From positions 1 through 55,837 of the forward strand of contig JAEPMJ010000006.1 of the NCBI GenBank assembly GCA_017644005.1: a stretch of DNA of 55,837 nucleotides, read 5' to 3'. A program made the translations under genes and the position numbers. The notes below the pieces were generated by a model that saw nothing but the letters and a program-made list of their open reading frames with translations, was not told where the DNA came from and did not search any database. Shown here piece after piece: positions 12,475-22,363 of the stretch (its first letter is position 1; every line of letters starts with the position of its first letter). The DNA comes from Rhizobiaceae bacterium (lineage in GTDB: Bacteria > Pseudomonadota > Alphaproteobacteria > Rhizobiales > Rhizobiaceae).

Positions 12475-12503
12475 ATATGGGTATCGCGGGCGATTTGCTC
12501 AAG
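12475..12503 (-). promoter_or_regulatory. Candidate RpoH (sigma-32) promoter of clpB
   Basis: On the minus strand CTTGAG (12498-12503) and CCATAT (12475-12480) are separated by 17 bp. Known alphaproteobacterial RpoH promoters have a CTTGAA-type -35 and a C-rich CCATAT / CCTATAT -10. It sits about 95 nt upstream of the clpB ATG and just downstream of the terminator of the preceding gene, so clpB probably has its own transcript. The match is good but not tested. Confidence 0.6.
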
Positions 12504-12520
12504 GCGCGACCCTCCAGACG

Positions 12521-12550
12521 AAAAAGGCGAGGCCAAAGCCCCGCCTTTTA
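12521..12550 (-). terminator. Rho-independent terminator of the DUF4167 gene
   Basis: On the minus strand an 11-bp stem (AAAGGCGGGGC / GCCTCGCCTTT, one G-U pair) with a TTTG loop is followed by a T-run. It lies 23 nt past the DUF4167 stop codon and separates that gene from clpB. Confidence 0.8.
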
Positions 12551-12573
12551 TTCTGAACCCGGTTTCTTGCCGC

Positions 12574-13239
12574 TTAGTTGACGGCCTCGGACTGCCCCGC
12601 TTCCGCGCCTTCGCTGCTGCCCTCGTCGGTCGACGCGGCAGCCTCTGCGCGTGGCTTGCGTGGCCGTCTTGTGCGCTTGCGCGGTTGCTCGTCCTCCGGT
12701 TGCGCCTCGGACGCCCCGTTTTTGCCGTTCATGTGCTGGCTGTCGCCCTGTTCGGACTTTTTGCCCCGGGCCCCGCTCAATTCGCCCTGCGAATGCGCGA
12801 CTTCAGCCGGTACGCCCTCGATTACAGGCTGCGGACCCGAGCCGTTCGGCTGCTCGTTTCGCTGATCGCCGGCCTGTGCGTTGTTTCGCTCGTTGCGACG
12901 GCTGCCACGGTCGTCGCGCTCGTTGCTGTCGTCATCGTCATCGCTTTCCTGCGACTCGCGCTGCTGCTGCTGCGCGGCGGCCTGCGCGGCTTGAGCGGTG
13001 GCGATGATCCGGTTGTAATGTTCGGCGTGCTGGAGATAGTTTTCCGCCATCACCCGGTCGCCGGAGCTCTGCGCATCGCGCGCCAGCGCGGCGTATTTCT
13101 CTGCGACCTGCTGCGCGGTGCCCCTGATCTTCACGTCCGGCCCGTTGCTTTCATAGCTACGGGTCAGAGGATTCGGGCCTTTGCGGTTGTTATTGTTGCC
13201 GCGGCCGCGCATGCGCCGGTTCTGCTGTTGTGGCCTCAT
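12574..13239 (-). CDS. DUF4167 protein, low-complexity, probably nucleic-acid-associated
   Basis: A 221-residue protein typical of Hyphomicrobiales. The N-terminus is very basic and rich in R, Q, G and N (MRPQQQNRRMRGRGNNNN). A short ordered domain follows (about residues 20-70, TRSYESNGPDVKIRGTA then a helical EKYAALARDA region with the AENYLQHAEHYNRI signature that defines DUF4167). The last 140 residues are disordered and mix acidic runs (DDDDD) with a basic KRTRRPRKPR patch. RGG/N-rich tails of this kind suggest RNA binding, but no function is proved. The neighbours prmC and prfA act in translation termination. The start at 13239 fits the conserved N-terminus; an in-frame ATG 27 codons upstream is rejected. 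Confidence 0.85.
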   Translation of the reverse strand: MRPQQQNRRMRGRGNNNNRKGPNPLTRSYESNGPDVKIRGTAQQVAEKYAALARDAQSSGDRVMAENYLQHAEHYNRIIATAQAAQAAAQQQQRESQESDDDDDSNERDDRGSRRNERNNAQAGDQRNEQPNGSGPQPVIEGVPAEVAHSQGELSGARGKKSEQGDSQHMNGKNGASEAQPEDEQPRKRTRRPRKPRAEAAASTDEGSSEGAEAGQSEAVN

Positions 13240-13540
13240 TCGTATTCCATCTGAGGTAAGTTGCGATAATTCCCTGCGGTCACCGATCCGGTTTGCCCGC
13301 TTTCCACCCAACGCGATCAAGCGCGTGTCGCGCGACCGCCAAATAAACCTTGCATAGGTTCAATCACATTCCCGGAATACCCCGCACGAAGCCCGTGGCG
13401 CCGTTCACGCTCAAGGCAGCTTGTTTTTCGGAGCACGGAATTGAAAACAGCACTGCCTGCTTCGTCTCATCCGGTAGCCGGAACCTAACCACAATCCTCC
13501 TGATTGCCAAGTTTTTTTTGCGCCGCGTCAATCCACCGCC
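13240..13540. other. Intergenic region without a recognised gene
   Basis: About 300 bases between the DUF4167 start and the prmC stop. It should contain the DUF4167 promoter, but I find no convincing -35/-10 pair. A 64-codon plus-strand frame at 13350-13544 has no ribosome-binding site and no recognisable protein, so I do not call it. Confidence 0.6.
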
Positions 13541-14413
13541 TTAGCGTAGGAAGAGTAACGCTCTGTCATGCCCAGCGAGATCCGACGCGCTTTCCGATAG
13601 TGTGAAGCCACACTGCGCGAAAACACCGCACACGGCCACTCGCTGATTGTATCCGATCTCGACGCCAACCAGGCCGTCGGCATGCAGATAGCCGGCTGCG
13701 GATGCCGCTATGGCACGGTAAGCCTCCAACCCGTCAAACCCGCCCAAAAGCGCTGATTCCGGGTCAAAAAGCCGAACATTCCTCGGCAACGACGCATATT
13801 CGGTAGCACTTATGTAGGGAGGATTTGAGACGATGATATGAAATATTTCGTTTACGGCCGAAAACCAGTCCGAAACCACGGCCCGAAACCGCGCATCCAG
13901 CCCGTTTGAGCGCGCATTGGCATTCGCAGTTTCGACAGCGCCGGCCGAGATATCCACACCCAATGCCGTCGCGTCGCCGACCTCCTTCAGCACGGCCAGC
14001 GCAATTGCGCCTGTCCCTGTGCCAAGATCGAGGAGGTTGCAGCAGCCGTGGCTGGCCGCGATTCGCCGTGCATGCGGGATGATTCGGTCGACAAGGACCT
14101 CGGTATCGGGGCGCGGATCGAGCGTTTCGGGGCTGAGTTCAAGCTCCACGCCGTAAAACGCCCGCCGGCCCAGGATACGAAAGAGCGGCTCGCCGATGGC
14201 CGCCCGCCGCGCGGCACTCAACAACCGTTCCGCCGTCGCGGTGTCGATTTCCCGCCCGTCACCGGCGACAAGCTCCGTCAGTGTGACGCCGGCAAAATGC
14301 GCCACGAGGGCTCGTGCGTCCTGCGCCGCGTTTTCCACGCCGGCTGCCCGCAGTTCTTCCGCGATCTGTTTGACGAGATCGCCCGCTTTCGGGGCAATCG
14401 CCGCCTTAGCCAT
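13541..14413 (-). CDS. prmC: Peptide chain release factor N5-glutamine methyltransferase PrmC
   Basis: A 290-residue SAM-dependent enzyme that methylates the Gln of the GGQ motif in release factors RF1 and RF2, which raises termination efficiency. It has the N-terminal helical domain, the SAM-binding [13 protein letters not shown] motif (about residues 123-135) and the substrate-binding NPPY motif (near residue 195, in VSNPPYIS). Its ATG overlaps the end of prfA by 8 nt, so its substrate gene and its own gene are translationally coupled. This order is standard in bacteria. Confidence 0.95.
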   Translation of the reverse strand: MAKAAIAPKAGDLVKQIAEELRAAGVENAAQDARALVAHFAGVTLTELVAGDGREIDTATAERLLSAARRAAIGEPLFRILGRRAFYGVELELSPETLDPRPDTEVLVDRIIPHARRIAASHGCCNLLDLGTGTGAIALAVLKEVGDATALGVDISAGAVETANANARSNGLDARFRAVVSDWFSAVNEIFHIIVSNPPYISATEYASLPRNVRLFDPESALLGGFDGLEAYRAIAASAAGYLHADGLVGVEIGYNQRVAVCGVFAQCGFTLSESASDLAGHDRALLFLR

Positions 14414-15479
14414 CCATCGTCGCCAGAAGTTTGGTCTGGTGGTCCGCGATCAGCGCGTCGATCACCTCGTCCAGTTCGCCAAGCATCACCCGGTCGAGCT
14501 TGTAGAGCGTGAGGTTGATCCGGTGATCGGTGAGCCGCCCTTGTGGAAAATTGTAGGTGCGGATACGCTCGGAGCGATCGCCTGAACCGACCTGTAGCCG
14601 CCGCGCCTCCGAGCGCTCGTCATCCGCCTTGGTGCGTTCCATATCGAACAGGCGTGCCCGCAGGATCTGCATCGCCCGCGCCCGGTTTTGATGCTGCGAT
14701 TTTTCCGCCGATACCACCATGATGCCGGTCGGCAGGTGTGTGATGCGCACCGCGGAGTCCGTAGTGTTCACATGCTGCCCGCCGGCACCGGATGCGCGCA
14801 TCGTATCGATGCGAATATCCTCGCTGCGAATTTCGATATCGACATCCTCTGCCTCCGGCAGCACCGCGACCGTTGCAGCCGAAGTGTGGATGCGCCCGCC
14901 AGCCTCCGTCTCCGGAACGCGCTGCACACGATGCACACCGCTTTCGAATTTGAGCTTGGCGAACACCCCCTTGCCCGACACACTGGCGATGATCTCCTTA
15001 TAGCCGCCGACCTCGCCTTCGCTGGCCGAAACGACTTCGATCTTCCAGCCCTGCGTGGACGCGTAGCGCTCATACATGCGAAACAGATCGCCGGCGAAAA
15101 GCGCCGCCTCGTCGCCGCCGGTACCGGCTCGAATTTCCAGTATCGCGCTCTTTTCGTCGGCGGAATCGCGCGGCAGGAGCAGAATCTGAATCTCCTGGCG
15201 CAGCACCTCCAGCTTTTCGTTCACCGATTCCAGATCCGCCTCGGCCAGCTCGCGCATTTCAGCGTCCGCGCCGGCTTCGCTGATCAGTCCTTCCAGATCG
15301 GCCCCTTCCTTCTCTTTGTCGCGCAGTTCCCTGATCTTGCCGGCCATTTCCTGCAGGTCGGCATATTCGGACGCCAGCTTCACATATTCGTCCGGTTCGG
15401 GTCCGGCCGCCATGCGCGCCTCGAGCATCTCGAAACGCTTCAGCACCTGGTCCATGCGTTCTGCTGGCAGTTCAATCAC
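14406..15479 (-). CDS. prfA: Peptide chain release factor 1
   Basis: A 357-residue release factor that reads UAA and UAG and triggers hydrolysis of peptidyl-tRNA. The catalytic GGQ is present ([12 protein letters not shown], near residue 232), and the domain order (helical N-terminus, tip loop, GGQ domain, basic C-terminus) and length fit the family. The start codon is GTG (15479), with an AAGGGG ribosome-binding site. It lies 11 nt downstream of ptsP and overlaps prmC, so ptsP-prfA-prmC likely form one transcript. Confidence 0.96.
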   Translation of the reverse strand: MIELPAERMDQVLKRFEMLEARMAAGPEPDEYVKLASEYADLQEMAGKIRELRDKEKEGADLEGLISEAGADAEMRELAEADLESVNEKLEVLRQEIQILLLPRDSADEKSAILEIRAGTGGDEAALFAGDLFRMYERYASTQGWKIEVVSASEGEVGGYKEIIASVSGKGVFAKLKFESGVHRVQRVPETEAGGRIHTSAATVAVLPEAEDVDIEIRSEDIRIDTMRASGAGGQHVNTTDSAVRITHLPTGIMVVSAEKSQHQNRARAMQILRARLFDMERTKADDERSEARRLQVGSGDRSERIRTYNFPQGRLTDHRINLTLYKLDRVMLGELDEVIDALIADHQTKLLATMDG

Positions 15480-15490
15480 GGCGGAGCCCC

Positions 15491-17776
15491 TTACCGATCA
15501 AGCTCGATGCCGTGGTCAGCGGCGAACTTCTTCAACATTGCGGCCATGTCGTCTTCGGCGCCCATCCCGTTCATGGCCTTTTTCATATGGTCGACAAGAG
15601 CGCCAACGGGCAGTTCGCGCAACATCGCCTTCACTGGCCCGATAGCCGCGGGCGCCATGGAGATCGAACGGTAGCCAATGCCGAACAGAGCCATAGCCGA
15701 TAGCGGTCGACCTGCGAGCTCACCGCACAGAGTCACTGGCGTGTCGTTGGCAAAGCCTGCATCCGCGATCTGCTTCAAGACACGCAGAAAAGGCACAGAG
15801 ATCGGATTGAAACGCTTGGAAAGCCGCGTATTGCCGCGGTCGCTCGCGGTCACGAACTGAAACAGATCGTTGGAGCCGACTGAGACGAAATCCACCGCCC
15901 GCATCAGTTCGTTGAGCTGCCACATCAGCGACGGCACCTCGATCATCGCGCCGAGCTTGATGCGCGTCGGCAGAAGATGCGCGAAGCGTGACAAATGCTG
16001 CACCTCGCGGTCGATGATCGCCCGGGTTTTCCGGATCTCGGAAATCTCGGTCACCATCGGCAGCATGATGCGCAGCTCTCGCCCGCCCGCGGCTTTCAGC
16101 AACGCCCGAATCTGCGTTCTCAGCAGAGTCGGTTTGTCGAGCGTCAGTCGGATCGCGCGCCAGCCGAGAGCGGGATTTTCCTCGTGCACCGCCTCCTTGA
16201 AATACGGAAGCACCTTGTCGCCGCCGATATCGATGGTGCGGAATGTAACCGGCTTGTCTCCCGCCGCCTGCAGCACTTCACGGTAGAGCTGCTCCTGCTC
16301 CTCGGCCCGCGGAAACCGTGCAGCAACCATGAACTGCAGTTCGGTGCGGAAGAGCCCGATACCGGCTGCACCTGAATCCGCAAGCTGCGGCAAGTCGACC
16401 GCCAGCCCTGCATTCATCATGAGGTCGACCTTTACGCCGTCCGCGGACACCGAGGGCTTTTCGCGCAGTTCCCGGTAAAGCTGCTGCTTGCGCGCCCTGA
16501 ACCGCGCCTTCTCGGCATAGGCCGCTTCGACATCCGGCGCGGGGCGCAGATGCACCTGCCCGTCATCGCCGTCGATGATGATCGCGTCGCCGTTTTCCGA
16601 CATCGAAACGGCGCCCTTGGCCTGGCCGGCGACTGCAATGCCGATTGCCCGCGCAACGATCACCACGTGGCTGGTCGGCGCCCCGTCTTCCAGCACCAGC
16701 CCGCGCAGGCGGTTGCGTGGATAGTCGAGCAGTTCTGCCGCGCCCATGGAGCGCGCGACGATGATGGAATCCTTCGGCAGCGTCTCGGCCAGCGTTTCAG
16801 GTCCGCGTCCCATGAGCTGACGCAGGAGCCGATTGCCGAGGTCGTCGAAATCGCTCATCCGCTCACGCAGATAGGGATCGGTCATGTGCATCATGCGCGC
16901 GCGCATGTCGCTTTGTACTTTTTCGACCGCCGCTTCCGCCGTCAGGCCGTTGCTGATCGCCTCTTCGATACGCCGCACCCAGCCGCGGTCGTTGGCGAAC
17001 ATGCGGTAGGCTTCGAGCACCGCGCGGTGCTCGCCCTCGAAGGCTACATCGCGGCGCGACAGCATATCGTCGATCGATAGCCGCAGCGATCCCAGCGCTT
17101 CGTTGAGGCGCGCACTTTCAGCCTCGCCGTCTTCCGCAAAAAGGTCTTTGACCACGACGCGCGGTTCGTGCAGCACGACGTGGCCAAGCCCGACGCCTTC
17201 GCTCAGCGCCATCCCGTCGAAGCTGACCGGCCGGCCGAGATCGAGCTCGATACCGGGCCGTGAAAGCCGTGCCAGATCGCCTGTCGCGATCATCTCGGCG
17301 ATCACCATCGCGGTGGTTTCAAGCGCCTCTATCTCGTCGTCCTGATAGGTCCGCATGGTTTTGTTCTGCACCACAAGAACGCCAAGTGTCCGGCCCGCCC
17401 GCAGCACCGGCACGCCAAGAAAGGAGTGGTAGATCTCCTCACCTGTCTCCGGCAGGTAGGCGAATGCCGGGTGATGCTGTGCATCGGTCAGGTTAAGCGG
17501 CCGTGCGCTCGCTGCGATGGTGCCCACCAGGCCCTGCCCAAGCCTCAGCTGCGCCAGATGAACCGATCCGGGATTCAGGCCTTCGGTAGCGTAGAGTTCG
17601 AGCATGGAATCGGCGCGGAGCACGTAAAGCGAGCACACCTCGGCGACCATGTTGCGGGCGATTTCGCGCACGATCCGGTCGAGCCGCTCCTGCGGCTCCA
17701 GCGCAGCCGCGGTGAACTCGCGCAAGCGCTTCAAAAGCACGCGCGGACCGCCGCCGATGTCACGTATCTGCGTCAT
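15491..17776 (-). CDS. ptsP: PTS enzyme I-Ntr (phosphoenolpyruvate-protein phosphotransferase PtsP)
   Basis: A 761-residue cytoplasmic enzyme that autophosphorylates from PEP and passes the phosphate to NPr in the nitrogen-related PTS. An N-terminal GAF domain (about residues 18-155) is the sensor thought to respond to glutamine in relatives. It is followed by the PEP-utilising N-terminal domain, the swivelling domain with active-site His 370 (APTSHVV), and the PEP-binding TIM barrel (about 440-740, with [11 protein letters not shown] and the conserved GSNDLFQF). No sugar-PTS genes are nearby, as expected for a regulatory PTS. The ptsP-prfA and lysC-ptsP adjacency is common in this order. Confidence 0.95.
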   Translation of the reverse strand: MTQIRDIGGGPRVLLKRLREFTAAALEPQERLDRIVREIARNMVAEVCSLYVLRADSMLELYATEGLNPGSVHLAQLRLGQGLVGTIAASARPLNLTDAQHHPAFAYLPETGEEIYHSFLGVPVLRAGRTLGVLVVQNKTMRTYQDDEIEALETTAMVIAEMIATGDLARLSRPGIELDLGRPVSFDGMALSEGVGLGHVVLHEPRVVVKDLFAEDGEAESARLNEALGSLRLSIDDMLSRRDVAFEGEHRAVLEAYRMFANDRGWVRRIEEAISNGLTAEAAVEKVQSDMRARMMHMTDPYLRERMSDFDDLGNRLLRQLMGRGPETLAETLPKDSIIVARSMGAAELLDYPRNRLRGLVLEDGAPTSHVVIVARAIGIAVAGQAKGAVSMSENGDAIIIDGDDGQVHLRPAPDVEAAYAEKARFRARKQQLYRELREKPSVSADGVKVDLMMNAGLAVDLPQLADSGAAGIGLFRTELQFMVAARFPRAEEQEQLYREVLQAAGDKPVTFRTIDIGGDKVLPYFKEAVHEENPALGWRAIRLTLDKPTLLRTQIRALLKAAGGRELRIMLPMVTEISEIRKTRAIIDREVQHLSRFAHLLPTRIKLGAMIEVPSLMWQLNELMRAVDFVSVGSNDLFQFVTASDRGNTRLSKRFNPISVPFLRVLKQIADAGFANDTPVTLCGELAGRPLSAMALFGIGYRSISMAPAAIGPVKAMLRELPVGALVDHMKKAMNGMGAEDDMAAMLKKFAADHGIELDR

Positions 17777-17837
17777 AGAACGCCTGCCCGCAGCGCCCGG
17801 ACCCTATCCGGGGCGCGGCGATTCCCGTTAGCTGAAT

Positions 17838-19112
17838 CTACTGCTTATCCAGACCGTAGACGGAATGCAAAGCGCGCACCGCAAGCTCCGCATAGGCGCC
17901 GTCGATCAGGATAGAGATCTTGATTTCAGAGGTCGTGATAGCGCGAATATTGATGCCGCGCTCCGAAAGTGCGTTGAAGGCCGTCGCCGCCACACCGGCA
18001 TGGCTGCGCATGCCGATACCGATTACCGATACCTTCACCATCCCGGTTTCGTGCTGGACGACGTCGAACCCCAGTTCTTCACGGTTCTCGTCGAGCACCG
18101 CCAGCGCCTTGTCCACGTCACCCGAAGGCACCGTGAAGGTCATGTCAGTGCGCGAGCCGTCTTCCGATATGTTCTGGACGATCATGTCGACATTGATGCC
18201 GGCCTCGGCGAGCGGACCGAAAATGCCCGCCGCGACACCCGGCCTGTCCGCAACGCGCCGCAGCGAAATCTGGGCTTCATCCTTGGCGTAGGCGATACCG
18301 GTGACGACTTGCTGTTCCACGATTTCATCCTCGTCGCAAATAAGCGTTCCCGGCGGGTTGTCGGGGTCGCCCATGCCCGGCGCGTCCGGGTCGTCAAATG
18401 AGGAACGCACGAAAGTGCGCACCTTGTGAACCATCGCCAGCTCGACTGAGCGCACCTGAAGCACCTTGGCGCCGAGCGAGGCCATTTCGAGCATTTCCTC
18501 GAAAGAAATTTTCGACAGCCGCCGCGCCTTCGGCTCGATTCGCGGATCTGTCGTGTAGACGCCGTCGACATCCGTATAGATATCACATCGGTCGGCCTTT
18601 ACCGCGGCTGCGACCGCAACGGCGCTGGTGTCGGATCCGCCGCGGCCAAGTGTTGCGATCCTGTTGTCCGGTCCGATACCCTGAAAGCCGGTCACCACGG
18701 CAACCTGACCGCGCGCAATACGCTCTGTCAGCGTGGTTGCGTCAATATCGACGATTCGGGCCGCTCCGTGCGCGTTGTCGGTCTTGATCGGAATCTGCCA
18801 GCCCTGCCAGGACCGCGCATCGACACCCATCGACTGAAGCGCGATAGCCAGAAGCCCCGCTGACACCTGCTCGCCGGAGGCCACGATCGCATCGTATTCG
18901 CGCGCGTCGTAAAACGGCAGGTTGCCGCCGCTGACCTTGGGCATCTGCTGCGCCCAGCCGACCAGTTCATTGGTTTTGCCGGCCATTGCCGAGACCACCA
19001 CGGCGACCTCGTTGCCTGCGTCCACCTCGCGTTTGACGTGGCGCGCGACATTGCGGATTCGGTCCAGGTCGGCGACCGACGTTCCGCCGAATTTCATCAC
19101 GATGCGCGCCAT
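17838..19112 (-). CDS. lysC: Aspartate kinase
   Basis: A 424-residue enzyme that phosphorylates aspartate, the first step towards lysine, threonine, methionine and diaminopimelate. The N-terminal kinase domain has the KFGGTSV motif (residues 7-13) and the later RGGSDTSAVA nucleotide-binding segment. The C-terminus carries two ACT domains (about 265-420), the usual site of lysine/threonine feedback control. The ATG at 19112 gives the canonical MARIVMKFGGTSV start. It is divergent from ubiG, with 218 nt between starts. ptsP follows after 61 nt. Confidence 0.96.
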   Translation of the reverse strand: MARIVMKFGGTSVADLDRIRNVARHVKREVDAGNEVAVVVSAMAGKTNELVGWAQQMPKVSGGNLPFYDAREYDAIVASGEQVSAGLLAIALQSMGVDARSWQGWQIPIKTDNAHGAARIVDIDATTLTERIARGQVAVVTGFQGIGPDNRIATLGRGGSDTSAVAVAAAVKADRCDIYTDVDGVYTTDPRIEPKARRLSKISFEEMLEMASLGAKVLQVRSVELAMVHKVRTFVRSSFDDPDAPGMGDPDNPPGTLICDEDEIVEQQVVTGIAYAKDEAQISLRRVADRPGVAAGIFGPLAEAGINVDMIVQNISEDGSRTDMTFTVPSGDVDKALAVLDENREELGFDVVQHETGMVKVSVIGIGMRSHAGVAATAFNALSERGINIRAITTSEIKISILIDGAYAELAVRALHSVYGLDKQ

Positions 19113-19330
19113 CGTTAGCAGATGCCTTCAAATGGTGACCGGGAAAACCGGACGCTGAACCCATGCCGGAGCGCCGCTGTACGACCGGCCTTGCATGCGC
19201 CGGATGCAGGCGCGCGGTTTCCTTATCCAATGCCTTCGCCCAGCGCAAGCAAGCTGCCGCCGGGGCTTTGCCGGCAAGGCTTGACTTTTCCCCGGGCGGC
19301 AACGACTTGTTGCGCGTTGAGGAGGCCCCC

Positions 19331-20089
19331 ATGGCACAGGCAAAGCGAACAACGGTCGACAATGCCGAAATCGAGCGCTTCTCCGCGCTTGCCGCCGAAT
19401 GGTGGAACCCTAACGGCAAATTCCGCCCGCTGCACAAGTTCAATCCCATCCGGCTTGCCTACATACGCGACAAGGCCGCCGAGCATTTCGGCCGCGATCC
19501 GCGTGCGGTCAAACCGCTGGAAGGCCTGCGAATTCTCGACATAGGCTGCGGCGGCGGCCTTCTGTGCGAGCCCATGGCTCGGCTGGGCGCCGATGTCGTG
19601 GGCGCCGACGCCTCCGAAACCAACATCGAAGTCGCCAGGCTTCATGCAGCCGAATCCGGCGTGAAGATCGACTACCGGGCCGAAACCGCCGAAAAGCTCG
19701 CCGACGATGGCGAGAAGTTCGACGTCATTCTCAACATGGAAGTAGTGGAGCACGTCGCGGATGTGGATTTCTTCATCGCCCGTTGCGGTGCGATGCTGAA
19801 ACCCGGCGGCATCATGTTTGTCGCCACGATCAACCGAACACTCAAGGCGTTGGGCCTGGCAATCATCGGCGCCGAATACGTACTGCGCTGGCTGCCGCGC
19901 GGCACGCACCAGTTCGAAAAGCTGGTGCGACCCGACGAGCTCGAGCGCGCGCTCGGCAGCGCCGGCCTCACGATCACCGACAGCACCGGGGTTTCGTACA
20001 ACCCGATAGCCGACCGCTGGCAGCGCTCGCGCGATATGGACGTCAATTACATGGTTCTGGCCGAAAGGCCGGCCGCCAACGACAGCTGA
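19331..20089 (+). CDS. ubiG: Ubiquinone biosynthesis O-methyltransferase UbiG
   Basis: A 252-residue SAM-dependent enzyme that performs the two O-methylations in ubiquinone synthesis. It shows the UbiG-specific N-terminus ([19 protein letters not shown]), SAM motif I ([14 protein letters not shown], near residues 65-80) and the NMEVVEHV motif. The ATG at 19331 has a GAGGAGG ribosome-binding site; a frame extending 56 codons upstream lacks support. It faces away from lysC, a pairing often seen in Hyphomicrobiales. Confidence 0.95.
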   Translation: MAQAKRTTVDNAEIERFSALAAEWWNPNGKFRPLHKFNPIRLAYIRDKAAEHFGRDPRAVKPLEGLRILDIGCGGGLLCEPMARLGADVVGADASETNIEVARLHAAESGVKIDYRAETAEKLADDGEKFDVILNMEVVEHVADVDFFIARCGAMLKPGGIMFVATINRTLKALGLAIIGAEYVLRWLPRGTHQFEKLVRPDELERALGSAGLTITDSTGVSYNPIADRWQRSRDMDVNYMVLAERPAANDS

Positions 20090-20170
20090 ACTCAGCGCAT
20101 CACAGGTAACATTTCTTCAAGATTGCCGGCAGGGCGTGCTTTATCCGTAGGTTATGCACACCGAACCAAT

Positions 20171-20272
20171 GGCCCTGCCCCATGCCTGAAGACACCAGGA
20201 CGCAACCCGGACCGCTGGCCCTGCCCCATGCCTGAAGACACCAGGACGCAACCCGGACCGCTGGCCCTGCCC
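20171..20272. repeat. 46-bp direct tandem duplication across a start codon
   Basis: Two identical copies of a 46-bp unit (20171-20216 and 20217-20262) are followed by the first 10 bases of a third copy (GGCCCTGCCC, 20263-20272). Each full copy contains the same ATGCCTGAAGAC start. Because 46 is not a multiple of three, the two starts are in different frames: the first (20182) gives a 17-codon frame ending at 20235, and the second (20228) is the in-frame start of the methyltransferase. The identity of the copies suggests a recent event. Confidence 0.95.
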
Positions 20273-21055
20273 GGCCCCTGGTCAATGGTAGCCGCGGGAT
20301 ACTCCGCGACAACGCGTCAGTTCCTTCAGACTTTCTCCGAAGCCGGGTTGGCGCGCCTGGACTTCGATCACGAAACCCAGGTCATCGATATTGCTTGTGG
20401 ACCGGGCACAACCGCGTTGCATCTTGCACCCTTTGTTTCGCACATCACCTGCGTAGACTTTTCGACCGCGATGCTGGACGAACTGCGCAACGCCGCCGCA
20501 TCTGATGGCGTTGCCAACCTCGAAATCTGCGAAGCCGATGGACAGGACCTCCCATTCGAGGCCGGTCGGTTCGACGTCGCCATTTCCATGTTCGGCCTGA
20601 TGTTCTTCCCTGACCGTCAAAGGGGCTTCAGCGAGATTCACCGCGTTCTCAAACCGGACGGCCAAGCCCTTGTCTCGAGTTGGGCTCCGGTGGATCGCTC
20701 GCCGCTGACGCAACTCGTCATGGCGGCGCTTCAGCCCGAGGGTGCATCCTTGCCGCCGCCTCCCCGGCCTTCTGGCCTTGAGCTGCGGGACACCTTTTCG
20801 CAGGAGATGATTTCGGCAGGTTTCTCCGACGTCGATATCCGGGCCGTCACCCGAGCGTTGGACGTTTCTTCGCCTGAACAGTTCTGGCAGGACACGGTCG
20901 CCGGCATCGCTCCGGTGGCACTGATGAAGAATTCGATGAGCGAGGACGAGTGGGCGTCAGTTGAAGCGCTCGCGGTGAAAAGAACGGCCGAACGGCTGGG
21001 ATCATGGCCCACCACGCTGACCTCAACCGCCTGGATAGCCACCGCTCGAAAGTGA
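20228..21055 (+). CDS. Class I SAM-dependent methyltransferase (UbiE/BioC-like)
   Basis: A 275-residue protein with a Rossmann-type methyltransferase domain. Motif I is VIDIACGPGTTALHLAP (about residues 55-70); the acidic CVDFSTAML strand and the DLPFEAGRFDVAISMFGLMF motif that follows are typical of the UbiE/Methyltransf_11 group. The substrate is unknown. I choose the second of two duplicated ATGs because only it is in frame. No Shine-Dalgarno sequence precedes it, so translation may depend on termination of the 17-codon frame that overlaps it by a few bases. A third possible start is the ATG at 20285. It sits after ubiG but is not part of the usual ubiG neighbourhood, so it may be an insertion. 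Confidence 0.85.
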   Translation: MPEDTRTQPGPLALPGPWSMVAAGYSATTRQFLQTFSEAGLARLDFDHETQVIDIACGPGTTALHLAPFVSHITCVDFSTAMLDELRNAAASDGVANLEICEADGQDLPFEAGRFDVAISMFGLMFFPDRQRGFSEIHRVLKPDGQALVSSWAPVDRSPLTQLVMAALQPEGASLPPPPRPSGLELRDTFSQEMISAGFSDVDIRAVTRALDVSSPEQFWQDTVAGIAPVALMKNSMSEDEWASVEALAVKRTAERLGSWPTTLTSTAWIATARK

Positions 21056-21077
21056 TGGCCCTCGCTGCGGCCCAGCG

Positions 21078-21503
21078 TCAGTTCGTGTCGTCGGGGATAT
21101 CCGGCAGCGGCATGATACCCACACCGTCGTCGAGCAGTTCCTTGACCTCGGTCGGTGTGGCCTCACCGTAGATCCCGCGCGGGTCTGTTTCGCCGAAGTG
21201 GATCTTGCGCGCCTCTTCAGGAAATTTGTCGCCCACATAGTCGGCATTCTGCTTCACCTTGTCGGTAAGCTCCTTCAGCTTGCCCATCAGCTGCTTCTGT
21301 TCGGCACTCATGCCGAGCGCCACCTTCTCGCGCTTCCGGGCCGTTTGCACGGAAGGTGCCATAAGGGCCTTTTCCACCTTCGCGGAGTTGCAGACGGGGC
21401 ATGTCACGAGCCCGCGTTTCTTTTGCTTGTCAAAATCGGCATTGTCGCGGAACCAGCCATCGAATTCATGGTCGCGATCGCAACACAGCGAAAAACGGAT
21501 CAT
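21078..21503 (-). CDS. DUF1178 family protein
   Basis: A 141-residue protein conserved in alphaproteobacteria. The N-terminus matches the family (MIRFSLCCDRDHEFDGWF) and holds a zinc-ribbon-like set of cysteines: C7, C8 and a later CPVC. The C-terminal half is acidic and helical (ARKIHFGETDPRGIYGEA is the family hallmark). The function is unknown. Its ATG overlaps the stop of the nitrilase-family gene by 4 nt (ATGA), which implies translational coupling in a comF-grxC-nitrilase-DUF1178 unit. Confidence 0.88.
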   Translation of the reverse strand: MIRFSLCCDRDHEFDGWFRDNADFDKQKKRGLVTCPVCNSAKVEKALMAPSVQTARKREKVALGMSAEQKQLMGKLKELTDKVKQNADYVGDKFPEEARKIHFGETDPRGIYGEATPTEVKELLDDGVGIMPLPDIPDDTN

Positions 21504-22363
21504 GATGCGCGCCGCCCCGCCGCACCGGATGCAGCTACTGTCCGGACCTCGAATGGTCGCGCATTGGCCAGGTTCGGCACCTTGGCACGCGCTGCGGCCG
21601 ACGCTGCAACGTCAATGTCGGCAACAACCACCGCCGGCTCGTCATGATCGGCTTCGGCCACGATTGAACCCCAAGGGTCGACAACCATCGAGTGGCCAAA
21701 AGTCTCGCGCTCGTCTTCATGTTTCCCGCCTTGCGCCGCGGCAATGACAAATGCGCCGTTTTCGATCGCGCGAGCACGCAGCAGCGCATGCCAGTGCGCT
21801 TCGCCCGTCTGCCGGGTAAAGGCGGCCGGCAGCGTCAGCACCTGTGCACCCGCAAGTGCCTGCGCCCTGAAGAGCTGCGGGAAACGAAGATCGTAACAAA
21901 CCGACAGTCCGAGCCGTACTGCGCCGAGATCGGCGACAACGGTCTCTCGGCCTGGCTCATAGGTGGCGGATTCACGCCAGCTCTCGCCATTGTCGAGATC
22001 GACGTCAAACATATGCACCTTGTCGTAGGTGGTGATCAGCGATCCGTCCGGGGCGAACAGAAATGCCCGGTTGGCGACCTTCCCGTCATCGCGTGCGATT
22101 GCGGTCGAACCGATGTGTACATGAACGCCGAGCTCGTCCGCCAGCTCGGATGCTTTGCGCACCAATAGGTCGTTATCCGCGGAGGTGATCAGCGCCCTTA
22201 GCGCATCGCGGTCGCGCACCAGCGCACCGGTCATTTCGGGAGACTGCAAATATTGCGCGCCTTTAGCCGCGGCTTCGCGAACCATCTTCTCGAACATCAC
22301 GACATTGCGCTCGATACTCGTGCCGGAGCGCATCTGAAGTGCCGCCACCCGTAACTTGCTCAT
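21500..22363 (-). CDS. Carbon-nitrogen hydrolase (nitrilase superfamily, Nit1/omega-amidase-like)
   Basis: A 287-residue amidase of the nitrilase superfamily. The Glu-Lys-Cys triad is visible: Glu in QSPEMTG (near residue 43), Lys in TTYDKVHMFDVD (near 113) and Cys in GLSVCYDLRFP (near 155). The closest subgroup is the deaminated-glutathione amidase / omega-amidase type, which repairs the side product of aminotransferase action on glutathione. The adjacent glutaredoxin gene fits a thiol-metabolism context, although this is inference. Its ATG overlaps the grxC stop (TGATG). Confidence 0.9.
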   Translation of the reverse strand: MSKLRVAALQMRSGTSIERNVVMFEKMVREAAAKGAQYLQSPEMTGALVRDRDALRALITSADNDLLVRKASELADELGVHVHIGSTAIARDDGKVANRAFLFAPDGSLITTYDKVHMFDVDLDNGESWRESATYEPGRETVVADLGAVRLGLSVCYDLRFPQLFRAQALAGAQVLTLPAAFTRQTGEAHWHALLRARAIENGAFVIAAAQGGKHEDERETFGHSMVVDPWGSIVAEADHDEPAVVVADIDVAASAAARAKVPNLANARPFEVRTVAASGAAGRRAS

